Source: Lewinellaceae bacterium | GTDB taxonomy: Bacteria > Bacteroidota > Bacteroidia > Chitinophagales > Saprospiraceae | Assembly: GCA_016711435.1 (NCBI GenBank) | Contig: JADJSY010000054.1 | Span: forward strand, 1-40,918 | Reading direction: 5' to 3' | Length of the DNA stretch: 40,918 nt | Shown: piece after piece, positions 10,485-20,116 of the stretch | Layout of the letters: every line of letters begins with the position of its first letter | Numbering within the stretch: the first letter of the stretch is position 1 | Program-made: the position numbers and the translations under genes | Notes under the pieces: generated by a model | Database searches by the model: none | What the model was told of the DNA's origin: nothing | The model's input: only the letters and a program-made list of their open reading frames with translations

Positions 10485-13382
10485 TCAATACTCCAAAATA
10501 AACTTCGATAAATTTTGCCCCAAATCCAGCCCCAGTTTTTTACGGAGGCGGTAACGGGCAATTTCCACCCCCCGCAGGGAAATGCTCATGAGGTTGGAGA
10601 TTTCCTTGGTACTCAGGTTGAGCCGCAGCAGGGCGCAGAGTTTTTGTTCATTGGGCGTGAGGTCATGGAATTGCTCCCGCAAGCGGTTCAGAAAGTCTCC
10701 GTGTACCTGGTCAAAATGATATTCAAACTGTTCCCAGTCCTCCTGGAGCCTTAAGGTAGTGTCTATTTCCTTTACGATTTTCTCCAATGCCTGCTTCGTT
10801 TCTACACTTTTTCCCATACGCTTCACCTCTTCCAATTCTTCTTTAATGGATTCCATGAACTCGTTTTTCACCACCAGGTTCATGGTAGAGGCAGCCAACA
10901 GGTTGTTGATGTGTCGGAGTTCACTTTTCATTTTATCGTCTTCTATTTCCCGAAGTTCCTGCGTCTTTTGCTTTTCTATTTCGATCAGTTCCTGTTGTTT
11001 ATGCAGGAGTTCCCGTTGTTTCGCATCTTCTATGGCCATTGTCTTCAGGTTGTAACGGCGTTTTTGCAGCCTGGACACCAGCAGCAAGCACAAGATTCCG
11101 AGGGCCACATATAAAATCCGGGCCAACAGGCTCCTGTAAAACGGGGGATTTACCTTCAAAAAAATGGGTTGGCTGCTAATGATCTGCCCCAGAAAGTTTT
11201 TGGTCTGCACACTGAACTCATATTCGCCTTCCTTAAGATTGGTGTATTCTTTGGCCGTAGCATGGGTCCATGCCCCGTAGCCCTCGTCAAAACCTTTCAA
11301 ATAATAGCGAAACTGCTGGTTGTTCACTTCATTAAACTGAAAGGCCTCTACTTCAAACTGCAGCACTTTGGCCCGGTAGGAAACGGTCAATTGCACTGGA
11401 TTTTCAGATTGTACTTCAAAGGGCTTTCGTTGATACAAAATGCCGTGTTCCGCCACATTCACCACCCTGCTTACAAGCAGTGGTTTTTCTGCTGCGAGGC
11501 GGTTTTCCAATTCGGGTCTGTACTGGATAAAACCTTCGTTGGCATTGAACAACACGCCGTCGCCTGTATGCACCGATATATTCAGCAGGTCGTTGTTGAA
11601 AGAATAGCGCAACTGAAACAAGGAGGAGGGAACGAACGAATAGTTGCCGGAACTGATTTGTTTAAAAAAACCGGCAATGTCTTCCGTATAGATGTAGACG
11701 TTTTTTTGATTGTCCTGTACCATCAAATAGACCTGTTGTTCCCCGATTACTTTGGAAAAGATTTCTGACTTGGCGATGCGGTTGTTAGCCTGGTCGATCT
11801 TGTACACGCCTTTTGGGGTACCCAAATAAAGTTCATTGTCTATTCGGCTCAAAATAATCTGCTCATTCACCGGGAGTCCCTGCCCGACCGACATTTTATT
11901 GACAAGCGCTGCCGTTAAATCAGGCGATAAGGACAGCTGGTACAAGCCTTTATAGAACTGCCCGACCCAGATTTTCCCTTCCCGGTCTTCTTCAAAAAAA
12001 CGACTGGATTCCTCAAAGCCGCTGATTTCCCCGACGCTCTGCAATTCCATTTTTTCATTCATGCTGAATAAATGCAAACCGGAATAGGTGCCGCCGATAG
12101 CAAATCCCGGCTTGGATTGCAATTGCTTTACCTGCCACAATCCATGCGTGTGCGCGATCCGCTTCGCCGTTCCATTGGCCAGCAGGAAAAGCCCGGTGTG
12201 GTGCCCGGCATAAAGTTTTCCGGCGATGTTTTGCATACCGTAGGCGGGGCCTTCCGTCCCTTTGAGGAATGTACTTTGGGCTGCATTTTTCGCCAAAAAG
12301 TAGATGCCGCTAGAGGTGGTATAATAGGCGCCTTCATTCCGTTGATATGCTTCGTAACCACTTCCCTGGATGTTGAGTTCCTGGTTGATGAAGCGCATCG
12401 GGGAGTTCATGTCAATGAGCGCAATCCCGTTTTGCATGCCCACCCACAGGTTGCCGGAGTAGTCCTGAAAGGTCCGCAGACAGGCATTGGACAATAAGCC
12501 TTCCCGGGTTGTGATGTTTTCGATAGATTGTTTTTGTAAATCGAACAGGAACAAACCGGCCGTTTGGGTAGAAATGGACAGGCGACCGTCTGCAAGTTGG
12601 AGAACATGGTTGACATACTTGCCTTGCAAGGCTTTTTCCAGGCCGTCGTATTTTCCTACTCCCCCAAAAGAAGTGGCAAATTCGATTTCCCCCGAATTAT
12701 AAATCAGGAGGTACCCGCCGTCCTGCAAAAGGATCCCGGCGATGGTCTCATTATTCTCATTGGACTGATAGGGAGATATCAGTATTTCCTGGTCTTTTAT
12801 TTCAAAAAGTTGTCCCTTTCTGCTTTGGGCAAATAACTTCCCATTGGCTTGAAAGGTACGATTGAAGCCATCCTGGTGCGTAAGGACGGTAATGGAATGG
12901 CCATCATAGACGTAAATACCCTGAAAGGTGCAGAAGTAAACTTTTGAGTTGAGCAGGAAAACATCCCATACTTCATCGAAATCGGGGGATGATTGCGGTA
13001 TTTGATCCATAAGCGACACCATATTCCAGTCGCCGTCAAAATACCCGAACTCGCCCTGCGAGCCAAAATACAAGCGGTCGGTCGTTGCGTCAAATGCCAG
13101 GGAGCGCTGCTTCTTGCCTGTTTGGGCGGCATGCTTTTCCCATGATTTTCCATTGTAGGAAAGAATACCCAGGTTGTTTGCCACAAACAAGGTCATATCC
13201 CTGTTCTGCGCAAAATCAATATTCTGTATCCCGGCTTTATAGTCGGACGGCGTGAAATTTTGAACAGGATATTTCCATGAAAAAGCCGGGCATGGCTGAC
13301 CCTGTAAAAAGGCAAGCAGCAAACACAAAATGTACTTCGTGTATGGAAGATTTCCTTGACCGTGAAAGTATTTAAATTTCAT
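10485..13382 (-). CDS. Triple-tyrosine-motif sensor/regulator with LuxR-type HTH
   Basis: This 965-aa protein has an N-terminal signal/anchor (YILCLLLAFLQGQPCPAF), a long beta-propeller-like sensor with repeats such as LFVANNLGILSYNGKSW and LYFGSQGEFGYFDGDW, and a Y_Y_Y (triple-tyrosine) domain ending before a membrane span (ARILYVALGILCLLLV, about residues 745-765). A long coiled coil rich in K/E/Q follows, then a C-terminal LuxR-like HTH (LTPNEQKLCALLRLNLSTKE then ISNLMSISLRGVEIARYRLR). The architecture resembles hybrid two-component PUL regulators but lacks histidine kinase and receiver domains, so the periplasmic signal would pass directly to the HTH. It is divergent from the beta-1,3-glucan genes starting at 13592 (209-base gap) and is the obvious candidate regulator; glucan oligosaccharides as ligand are an inference. 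The frame is intact. Confidence 0.88.
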   Translation of the reverse strand: MKFKYFHGQGNLPYTKYILCLLLAFLQGQPCPAFSWKYPVQNFTPSDYKAGIQNIDFAQNRDMTLFVANNLGILSYNGKSWEKHAAQTGKKQRSLAFDATTDRLYFGSQGEFGYFDGDWNMVSLMDQIPQSSPDFDEVWDVFLLNSKVYFCTFQGIYVYDGHSITVLTHQDGFNRTFQANGKLFAQSRKGQLFEIKDQEILISPYQSNENNETIAGILLQDGGYLLIYNSGEIEFATSFGGVGKYDGLEKALQGKYVNHVLQLADGRLSISTQTAGLFLFDLQKQSIENITTREGLLSNACLRTFQDYSGNLWVGMQNGIALIDMNSPMRFINQELNIQGSGYEAYQRNEGAYYTTSSGIYFLAKNAAQSTFLKGTEGPAYGMQNIAGKLYAGHHTGLFLLANGTAKRIAHTHGLWQVKQLQSKPGFAIGGTYSGLHLFSMNEKMELQSVGEISGFEESSRFFEEDREGKIWVGQFYKGLYQLSLSPDLTAALVNKMSVGQGLPVNEQIILSRIDNELYLGTPKGVYKIDQANNRIAKSEIFSKVIGEQQVYLMVQDNQKNVYIYTEDIAGFFKQISSGNYSFVPSSLFQLRYSFNNDLLNISVHTGDGVLFNANEGFIQYRPELENRLAAEKPLLVSRVVNVAEHGILYQRKPFEVQSENPVQLTVSYRAKVLQFEVEAFQFNEVNNQQFRYYLKGFDEGYGAWTHATAKEYTNLKEGEYEFSVQTKNFLGQIISSQPIFLKVNPPFYRSLLARILYVALGILCLLLVSRLQKRRYNLKTMAIEDAKQRELLHKQQELIEIEKQKTQELREIEDDKMKSELRHINNLLAASTMNLVVKNEFMESIKEELEEVKRMGKSVETKQALEKIVKEIDTTLRLQEDWEQFEYHFDQVHGDFLNRLREQFHDLTPNEQKLCALLRLNLSTKEISNLMSISLRGVEIARYRLRKKLGLDLGQNLSKFILEY

Positions 13383-13412
13383 AATTTATTAACAATAAAG
13401 TAATTATGACGG

Positions 13413-13420
13413 CAAAAGTA
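13413..13420 (-). promoter_or_regulatory. Candidate Bacteroidota -7 box for the regulator gene
   Basis: Read on the minus strand this is TACTTTTG, an exact match to the Bacteroidota -7 consensus TAnnTTTG, about 30 bases upstream of the ATG at 13382. No clear -33 TTTG lies at the usual spacing. Confidence 0.4.
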
Positions 13421-13498
13421 TGATTTTGTAGTAGTCAGAAAAACATTTGATGAAATATTTGATGAGGTTTGAATTTTTTCCATTTGAATGGATGCTTC

Positions 13499-13506
13499 TA
13501 TTTTTG
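13499..13506 (+). promoter_or_regulatory. Candidate Bacteroidota -7 box for the glucan operon
   Basis: TATTTTTG matches TAnnTTTG and lies about 85 bases upstream of the first operon start. A TTTG upstream (in CCATTTGAATGG) is closer than the standard -33 spacing, so the match is incomplete. Confidence 0.3.
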
Positions 13507-13591
13507 GCCCATTAAAAACCAAAGAAAAAAAGACGAGGAGCGAAAGCAAGCAGAAAAAATTCGTCGAACACATTGTTTCACCTTATAATAG

Positions 13592-16500
13592 ATGGTAATG
13601 AAAAAAGCAATACAAACGCTGATTCTATCCTTTCTCACCATTTCAGCCATGGCCCAGGCTGACAAGGTTTCCATCACAAACAACCAGGATGGGATGAAAC
13701 TAATCGTCAATGGCAAGGACTTCTTCATCAACGGTATGAATTGGGACTATGCCCCGATTGGCACCAACTATTCCTACAGCCTGTGGAAGCAGCCCGACGA
13801 CATTATCCGGGCGGCCCTCGACGCCGAAATGCCCTTGTTGAAGAGCATGGGCGTCAATGTAGTGCGGCAGTACACCGGTGTGCCTGCCCGCTGGATTCGG
13901 TACATCTATGAAAAATACGGCATCTACACCATGCTCAATCATTCCTTTGGGCGCTACGGCCTTACCCTCGGCGGTGCATGGGTAGGCAACACAGAATACG
14001 CCGACCCCCGCACACGGGATTTGCTACTTTCGGAGGTAAAGGCGATGACCGAGGAATATAAGAATACGCCCGGCCTCCTGCTGTTCCTGCTCGGCAACGA
14101 GAACAACTACGGACTGTTTTGGGAAGGCGCTGAAACGGAAGATATTCCGATTCAGGACCGCAAGTCTACCACACGGGCAACTGCCATGTACAAACTCTTC
14201 AACGAGGCAGCCGTGGCGATGAAAGGTATCGACAAATCGCACCCTGTAGCCATGTGCAACGGCGACCTGCTTTTTTTGGACATCATTGCGAAAGAGTGTA
14301 AGGACGTGGACATTTTTGGCACCAACATGTACCGGGGTGTTTCATTCGGAGACGCTTTTCAACGCGTCAAGAATGAATTTAACAAACCCATTATGTTCAC
14401 GGAGTTTGGCGCCGATGCGTTCAACGCCATTGCCAACGAGGAAGACCAGCAATCCCAAGCCTTCTACATGGTAGGCAACTGGAAAGAAATATATGAAAAT
14501 GCGGCAGGGCTGGGCAAAGCGAACAATAGTATCGGCGGCTTCACTTTCCAGTTCAGCGACGGCTGGTGGAAGTTCGGACAGACCAGCAACCTCTCCATCC
14601 ACGACAACAATGCCTCGTGGAGCAACGGCGGCTATCAGAGCGATTTCGCCGAGGGCGAAAATAACATGAACGAAGAATGGTTCGGTATCTGCGCCAAAGG
14701 ACCGACTAATGAAAGAGGGCTTTACCAGTTATACCCCCGTGCTGCTTACTACGCCCTGAAGGAAGCCCACCTACTGAACCCCTTAAACAAAGGCACGACC
14801 CTTTCTTCCGTGGAAAGCCATTTCTCCAACATGTCTCGTAGATGCGGTGATCCAGGCGCGTGGAGACAAAGCAGCTCTCGTCGGCGAGCAGACCAAAAAG
14901 CTGCGCATGAGCGAGCTGCGGGCAGACTTCTATACCTTCAGCACAGGCGGCGAGCGCATTGCAACGCCCAAAGATCCCGTTCCCGGCAGAACGGCCTACC
15001 CCGATCAACTGGGATTCGACCACATGGAATCCTTTTATGTAGGTGTAGAAGCCAAACCCACGGAAAGTTTCCGGGCCAACGTGTCGTTCAATATCCTCGG
15101 CAATGTGGCCACCAATCCGATCAACGAGATATTTTACGAAAACCGGGGCAGGCCCCAGACCGTGCAATCGCTCAACCCGGCTACCAATCAAATCCAAACC
15201 ATCTCATTGGGCGATGTGGAACGATTTAAGGTGTATCGGGCGGATATCAGTTGGAACGCCAAACACTTCGACCTGAAAGGCTTTTACCGCACCGGGCATT
15301 ACCACTGGGGTTATGAAGGCGACTTCTTCGGTTTTTATCCCGAAGCCAATTACGGCCCTAACATTGACATTTACAACGGCGAAGCGCCGTTCGGATTTGA
15401 ATTATCGGGCAAAAAGGCATTCAAAAATTTTAAAGTAGCTTTCGGCCCCCAACTGTGGTGGGGCGCCAACCCGGCATTCTTAGCGAAGTACAGCAGGCAG
15501 ATCGGCAAATTTGACGTAACGGGCATTTTCCACGAAGACCTGGACGCACAAGCGCCCGCCGTGAGTTCATTTGCGGTACCCATCCCCCCCACCCGCAGGG
15601 CTGCGCTGCACCTGAAAAGGAAACTGGGATCAGTCGGCGTCGAATTAGGCGGTATCTGGTCGAACTCGAACCGCGTCGGCGAAATTTTCCAGGTAACCCG
15701 CGAAACAGCGGAAGGTAAAATCGAGGTCTTTCAGGATGAAACCACGATGGACGACACCTGGGGAGGCAAAGCCAAACTGACGTATGCTTCGGGGCCTTTC
15801 CAATGGTATGCCCAGGGGGCGGCGCATGGAGTGCTCGCACAAGGCGGCGCCGATTACACCAAAACCTACACCGGCTGGCGGCTCAAGGACAGCGGAAGCG
15901 GTAACCAGGTGAATTTCCTGACCGGCTTCACCATCGGCGTTGGCAATCTCCAGATTGCCCCCAACTTCCTGTGGCAGCGCCCCATCGAAGACCCTATTCC
16001 CGCTGATGTGTCGGCCCCCGGGCGGCCAAGGAACATCCTCGATGATCCGTTTACGGTGCGGTCAAACCGGGAAACTGTAGCCGGTGAAATCCTTTTCACC
16101 TACGACCCCACGCCCGGCACCTGGATGTACGAATGGAACAACGATATGGCCGAAGACGCAAAGTTTGCTGTCAGCAGCGGCTTCGTTTACCGCCACCAGC
16201 CCACCACGCAGGATGCAGCTATCGGTATCCTCGGCGACGGGCGCACGATCTTCGCATTCCCCGGCGCGGCGCCTGCGCAAGACCTCTGGGAGGCTTATGC
16301 CCGCATCGTTTCAAAAATAAGCCCTGACTTCGGGTTTATCTCCAACCTTTTCGCTGGTACGGCCCAGGCCAACGGCAGCGACGCCAGGCTTATCAAACGC
16401 TTTGGCGGCGATGTACGCGCCATTTATAAAAAGACAAAACTCACTGCCATGGCCAAGGTGAACGATTGGGGGCCTTACGACTACCACCGGGACTTCAACC

Positions 16501-16751
16501 TGACCTTCCCGCTCCAGCTCATGGTCGATATTTCCACGAGCCTCGCAAAACCATCCTGGTTTGAATTGCCCAATTCCCGCCTGGGCCTCCGCTACACCTG
16601 GCGCTCCCTCGACCGGTATTCGCCCCGCTACAGCCCGGCGACGAAACTCAACGACCGGGGCGAATCTGTCCCGGATCCTACCGCCGTTGGTTTCGACAAC
16701 GGACGGGAGTGGGAAATACAAACCTATTTGCAAATCAATATTGGCAATTAA
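13592..16751 (+). CDS. Clan GH-A (GH2-like) glycosidase fused to a C-terminal outer-membrane beta-barrel, one frameshift
   Basis: The signal peptide reads IQTLILSFLTISAMAQ with cleavage after AMA; the true start is probably the second ATG at 13598. Residues about 25-410 are a TIM barrel of the GH2 catalytic type (LIVNGKDFFINGMNWDYAPI near the start). The acid/base Glu lies in LLGNENNYGLFW (Glu about 170) and the nucleophile Glu in MFTEFGADAFNA (Glu about 271). The frame then shifts by +1 at about 14832-14838, and the second part (to 16751) reads as antiparallel strands: SFYVGVEAKPTESFRANVSF, FLTGFTIGVGNLQIAPNFLW, RLGLRYTWRSLDRYSPRY, ending EIQTYLQINIGN. This looks like a porin-type barrel of about 600 aa. 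Joined length is about 1050 aa. The GH fold and catalytic residues are clear; the barrel is my reading of strand pattern. It is the first gene of the operon. Substrate is inferred as beta-1,3-glucan from context. Confidence 0.75.
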
Positions 16752-16765
16752 TTGTTTACGAGGAA

Positions 16766-16798
16766 ACGTTTACTAAACCTTCGAGGTTTAGTAAACGT
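16766..16798. repeat. Perfect 15-bp hairpin with 3-base loop
   Basis: ACGTTTACTAAACCT (16766-16780) and its exact reverse complement (16784-16798) flank the loop TCG. It sits 15 bases after a stop codon and 27 bases before the next start, without a T-tract. It could be a processing or attenuation hairpin within the operon, or a REP-like palindrome. Confidence 0.65.
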
Positions 16799-16824
16799 AG
16801 GCCACTAACATCAAAAAAGCTGCA

Positions 16825-19169
16825 ATGAATAATATGAAACGTAAAATTTCAGCATTCGCTCTGCTCTCCTCATTGGCCATATTGACGATCGTCAGTTGCA
16901 AAAGAGACCTCGAAGACCTCGAACCGGCCGCCTTTCCAACTACCCCGGAAGTATTCATTGACGGGTTTAGCGCAGGGCTGAACTACGGCGCCTTCGGCGG
17001 CTCGAAGGTGACGGCCTTCGACGTGGATACCGAGGTGAAATACAAAGGCTCCGCTTCCATGAAATTCGCCGTGCCCGACGCCGGCGACCCCAGGGGGCGT
17101 ATGCGGGCGGCGCTTATTTTACCTCCGTCGGACGTGATCTGTCGGGCTACGATGCGCTTACCTTCTGGGCTAGGGCCTCCAAAGCGGCCACCATTGATGT
17201 GGTCGGTTTTGGAAACGATTTTGGCGCCTCAGCATACCAGGTCACCCTGGAGGGCGTACAGGTCAATACCAACTGGAAAAAATACATCATCCCCATCCCC
17301 GATGCTTCGAAACTGACGGAAGAAAGGGGCATGTTTTTCTACTCGGAAGGCCCGGAGGATGGTCTCGGCTACACCTTCTGGATAGACGAATTGAAATTTG
17401 AAAAATTAGGAACCATTGCCCATCCGAGGCCGGCCATCTTAAACGGGCAGGACCAGGTGTTTTCGGTAGAGACAGGCCGGGTGCTAAACATCGGCGGGTT
17501 ACAGGTAACTGTGAATTTGCCAACAGGCATTGACCAAAGTGTAAAGGTCAACCCGGCGTATTTCACCTTTTCGTCCTCCAACCCCTCGGTGGCTACGGTC
17601 AGCAGCACGGGCGTTGTTACGATCCTCGATGCCGGAACCGCAGTCATCACCGCTAAATTAGGCGCGGCGGATGCCGAGGGTTCTATGACCCTCAATTCAG
17701 TCGGGCAACTCATCGGCCCTGCAAGCCCGGCGCCCACCCCTACCGTTGCTGCAGACAAGGTGATTTCCCTGTTCAGTAATGCCTACAACAATGTTACCGT
17801 AGACACCTGGAACACCCGCTGGCAATTTTCAACCGCCGAGGATTATGATTTGCAAATAGCCGGTGACGATGTGAAGCGATACAGCGGCCTCAATTTCGTC
17901 GGCATCGAGTTTACTTCCCAGTCTATCAATGCTACGGCCATGACGCATTTTCACATAGACATCTGGACGCCCGACCCCACCGAACTCCCGAAGGCCTTCA
18001 AGGTGCTGCTGGTTGATTTCGGCGCGAACGGGACTTTTGGCGGAGGCGACGACGCTTCGCACGAAGTATCGATCACCCGTCCAACCCTTGTTTCGGAGCA
18101 ATGGGTGAGTTTGGATATTCCGCTGTCGAATTTCACGGGCTTAGTGACCAGGGCGCACCTCGCCCAGTTGGTGCTATCCGGCGATTTGCCCAACCTGTAC
18201 ATTGACAATGTGTATCTCTACAATGGAGGAACGGTGGTACCGACCGGGCCAACGGTGGCCGCACCAGCGCCAACACGCAATCCCGCTGATGTTACTTCCA
18301 TTTTCAGTGATACTTACACGAACCTTCCCGGAACGGATTTCTTTCCAAACTGGGGACAGGCGACTGTCGTTACACAGGTGCCGGTCGCAGGGAACAACAC
18401 CTTGCTCTATTCGGGTTTGAACTACCAGGGAACGCAGTTTGCCAGTAACCTCAATGCCTCCGACAAGACCCACCTGCACCTTGATTATTGGTCGAGTAAT
18501 TCATCCAGCCTGAGTATTACCCTGATCAGCCCCGGCCCGGTGGAGAAACCTTTTGTATTGTCTGTACCAACAACTGGTTGGGCAAGTGTGGACATTCCCC
18601 TGAGCAGTTTTGCCCCGGTTGCCATCAACGACCTGATTCAGATCAAATTTGACGGCAACGGCGATATTTACCTGGATAACATCTATTTTTTCAAGACCAG
18701 CAGCGGCGGTACCACGCCAACGACCGCAGCGCCTACGCCTGTGTTTAATGCTGCCAATGTAATATCTGTGTTCAGCAACGCCTATACCAACGTCGCCGGA
18801 ACAGATCTCAACCCCAACTGGGGCCAGGCCACTCAGGTTTCTCAGGTATCGGTTGCAGGTAATAATACGCTGCTCTACACTGGACTGAATTACCAGGGCA
18901 TTCAACTGGGCAGCAACCAGAATGTAAGCGGTATGACCCATCTGCACCTCGATTTCTGGACAGCAAACTCCACGTCGCTACAGGTGTTCCTCATCAGTCC
19001 TGGGCCGGCGGAGAAGCCTTATTCATTGACCGTGCCTACATCCGGCTGGACGAGTATTGACGTTCCTTTGACGGCATTTACCCCGATGGTCGACCTGACC
19101 AATGTTTTCCAGTTCAAATTCGAGGGCAACGGGAATATCTACCTCGACAATATTTTATTTCACAATTGA
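16825..19169 (+). CDS. Multi-module glycan-binding surface lipoprotein, one frameshift
   Basis: The lipoprotein signal ends LAILTIVSC (Cys 25). Modules in order: a jelly-roll carbohydrate-binding-like domain (about 16945-17420) with DLSGYDALTFWARASKAATI and ending YTFWIDELKFEKLG; a bacterial Ig-like Big_2 domain (about 17500-17700, FSSSNPSVATVSSTGVVTIL); and three related modules of about 145-165 residues (17740-18230, 18265-18690, 18730-19166). Each of the three begins ISLFSNAY / TSIFSDTY / ISVFSNAY and ends in NLYIDNVYLY, DIYLDNIYFF or NIYLDNILFH. The only frame break is a G run at 17093-17097 (five; six restores DPRGAYAGGAYFTSVGRDLS). No catalytic residues are seen. It takes the position of a surface glycan-binding protein. 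The third and second modules are the most alike, suggesting recent duplication. Confidence 0.82.
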
Positions 19170-19212
19170 CACAACCTATACTTTCTCTCAACATCAACCT
19201 AACATCAGTTGT

Positions 19213-19245
19213 ATTGTCGGGGTGACTTTGAGTCACCCCGACAAT
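19213..19245. repeat. Perfect 15-bp hairpin with 3-base loop
   Basis: ATTGTCGGGGTGACT (19213-19227) pairs with its exact reverse complement (19231-19245) around TTG. Stem and loop lengths equal those of the hairpin at 16766, though the sequence differs. No T-run follows. It lies 23 bases before the GH16 start. Confidence 0.65.
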
Positions 19246-19268
19246 AAGCACACTAAATCATATTTACC

Positions 19269-20109
19269 ATGAAATGGAACCATTCAATTGTGATCAATAG
19301 CGTTCTGCTTGTTCTTTTTTCTTTCGCTTTCTGGAGCTGCCAGGATGATGATAATGCCATCATCGAACGCAAATACCAATTAGTTTGGGAAGATAATTTC
19401 GCCGGCCCGGCCGGCGAGGCTCCTGATGCTACAAAATGGAAGCACGACATCGGAATCGGCCCGGGAAATGACGGCTGGGGCAATAATGAATTAGAATACT
19501 ACACCGATCGCCGCGAAAACGCCGCCCTCGATGGAGCAGGCAACTTAGCCATTACGGCCCGAAGCGAAAGTTTCGCAGGGCGTGCTTTCACCTCGGCAAG
19601 ATTGAATACGAAAGGCGTTTTCGAGCAGGCTTACGGCCGCTTTGAAGCGCGCATTAAAATGCCCTGGGGGCCTGGCATCTGGCCGGCTTTCTGGATGCTG
19701 GGCGCCAATATTGATCAGGTTCCATGGCCGAAGTGCGGCGAAATCGACATTATGGAATACCGCGGACAGGAAACTAACCTGATTCATGGCTCCTTGCACG
19801 GCCCGGGCTATTCGGGGGGAGCAGCCATTACGAAAAGTTATGGTTTCACGAACAACCGTTTCGATGTAGACTTCCATGTTTTTGCTGTCGAGTGGGGAGA
19901 AGATTACATCGATTACTACGTAGATGATACCCTGTATCAGCGCATAAAACCGGAAGATGTCCCCGGAGAATGGGTGTATAACCACCCCTTTTTACATCAT
20001 CCTGAATGTTGCCGTAGGCGGTAATTATGTGGGCTTTCCGACGCCTCAAACGCCTTTCCCGCAAACCATGCTGGTAGATTATGTCAAGGTTTACAAAGAG
20101 GCTAATTGA
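19269..20109 (+). CDS. GH16 endo-beta-1,3-glucanase (laminarinase) lipoprotein, one frameshift near C-terminus
   Basis: GH16 laminarinases are retaining endo-enzymes that cut beta-1,3 links in laminarin-type glucans. The lipoprotein signal ends AFWSC (Cys 24) and is followed by QDDD, an acidic pattern like the Bacteroidota surface-export signal. The domain covers YQLVWEDNFAG, GNNELEYYTDRRENAAL, YGRFEARIKMPWGPGIWPAF then WMLG, and the catalytic motif GEIDIMEY (Glu 158, Asp 160, Glu 163). A T run at 19989-19993 holds five T; four would continue HPFYIILNVAVGGNYVGF and end at YVKVYKEAN, stop 20107-20109, giving the normal 279-aa protein. As written, the frame stops early at 20024. All catalytic residues are intact, so I treat the gene as functional. 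Only 7 bases separate it from the phosphorylase. Confidence 0.9.
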
Positions 20110-20116
20110 TTGAAAT

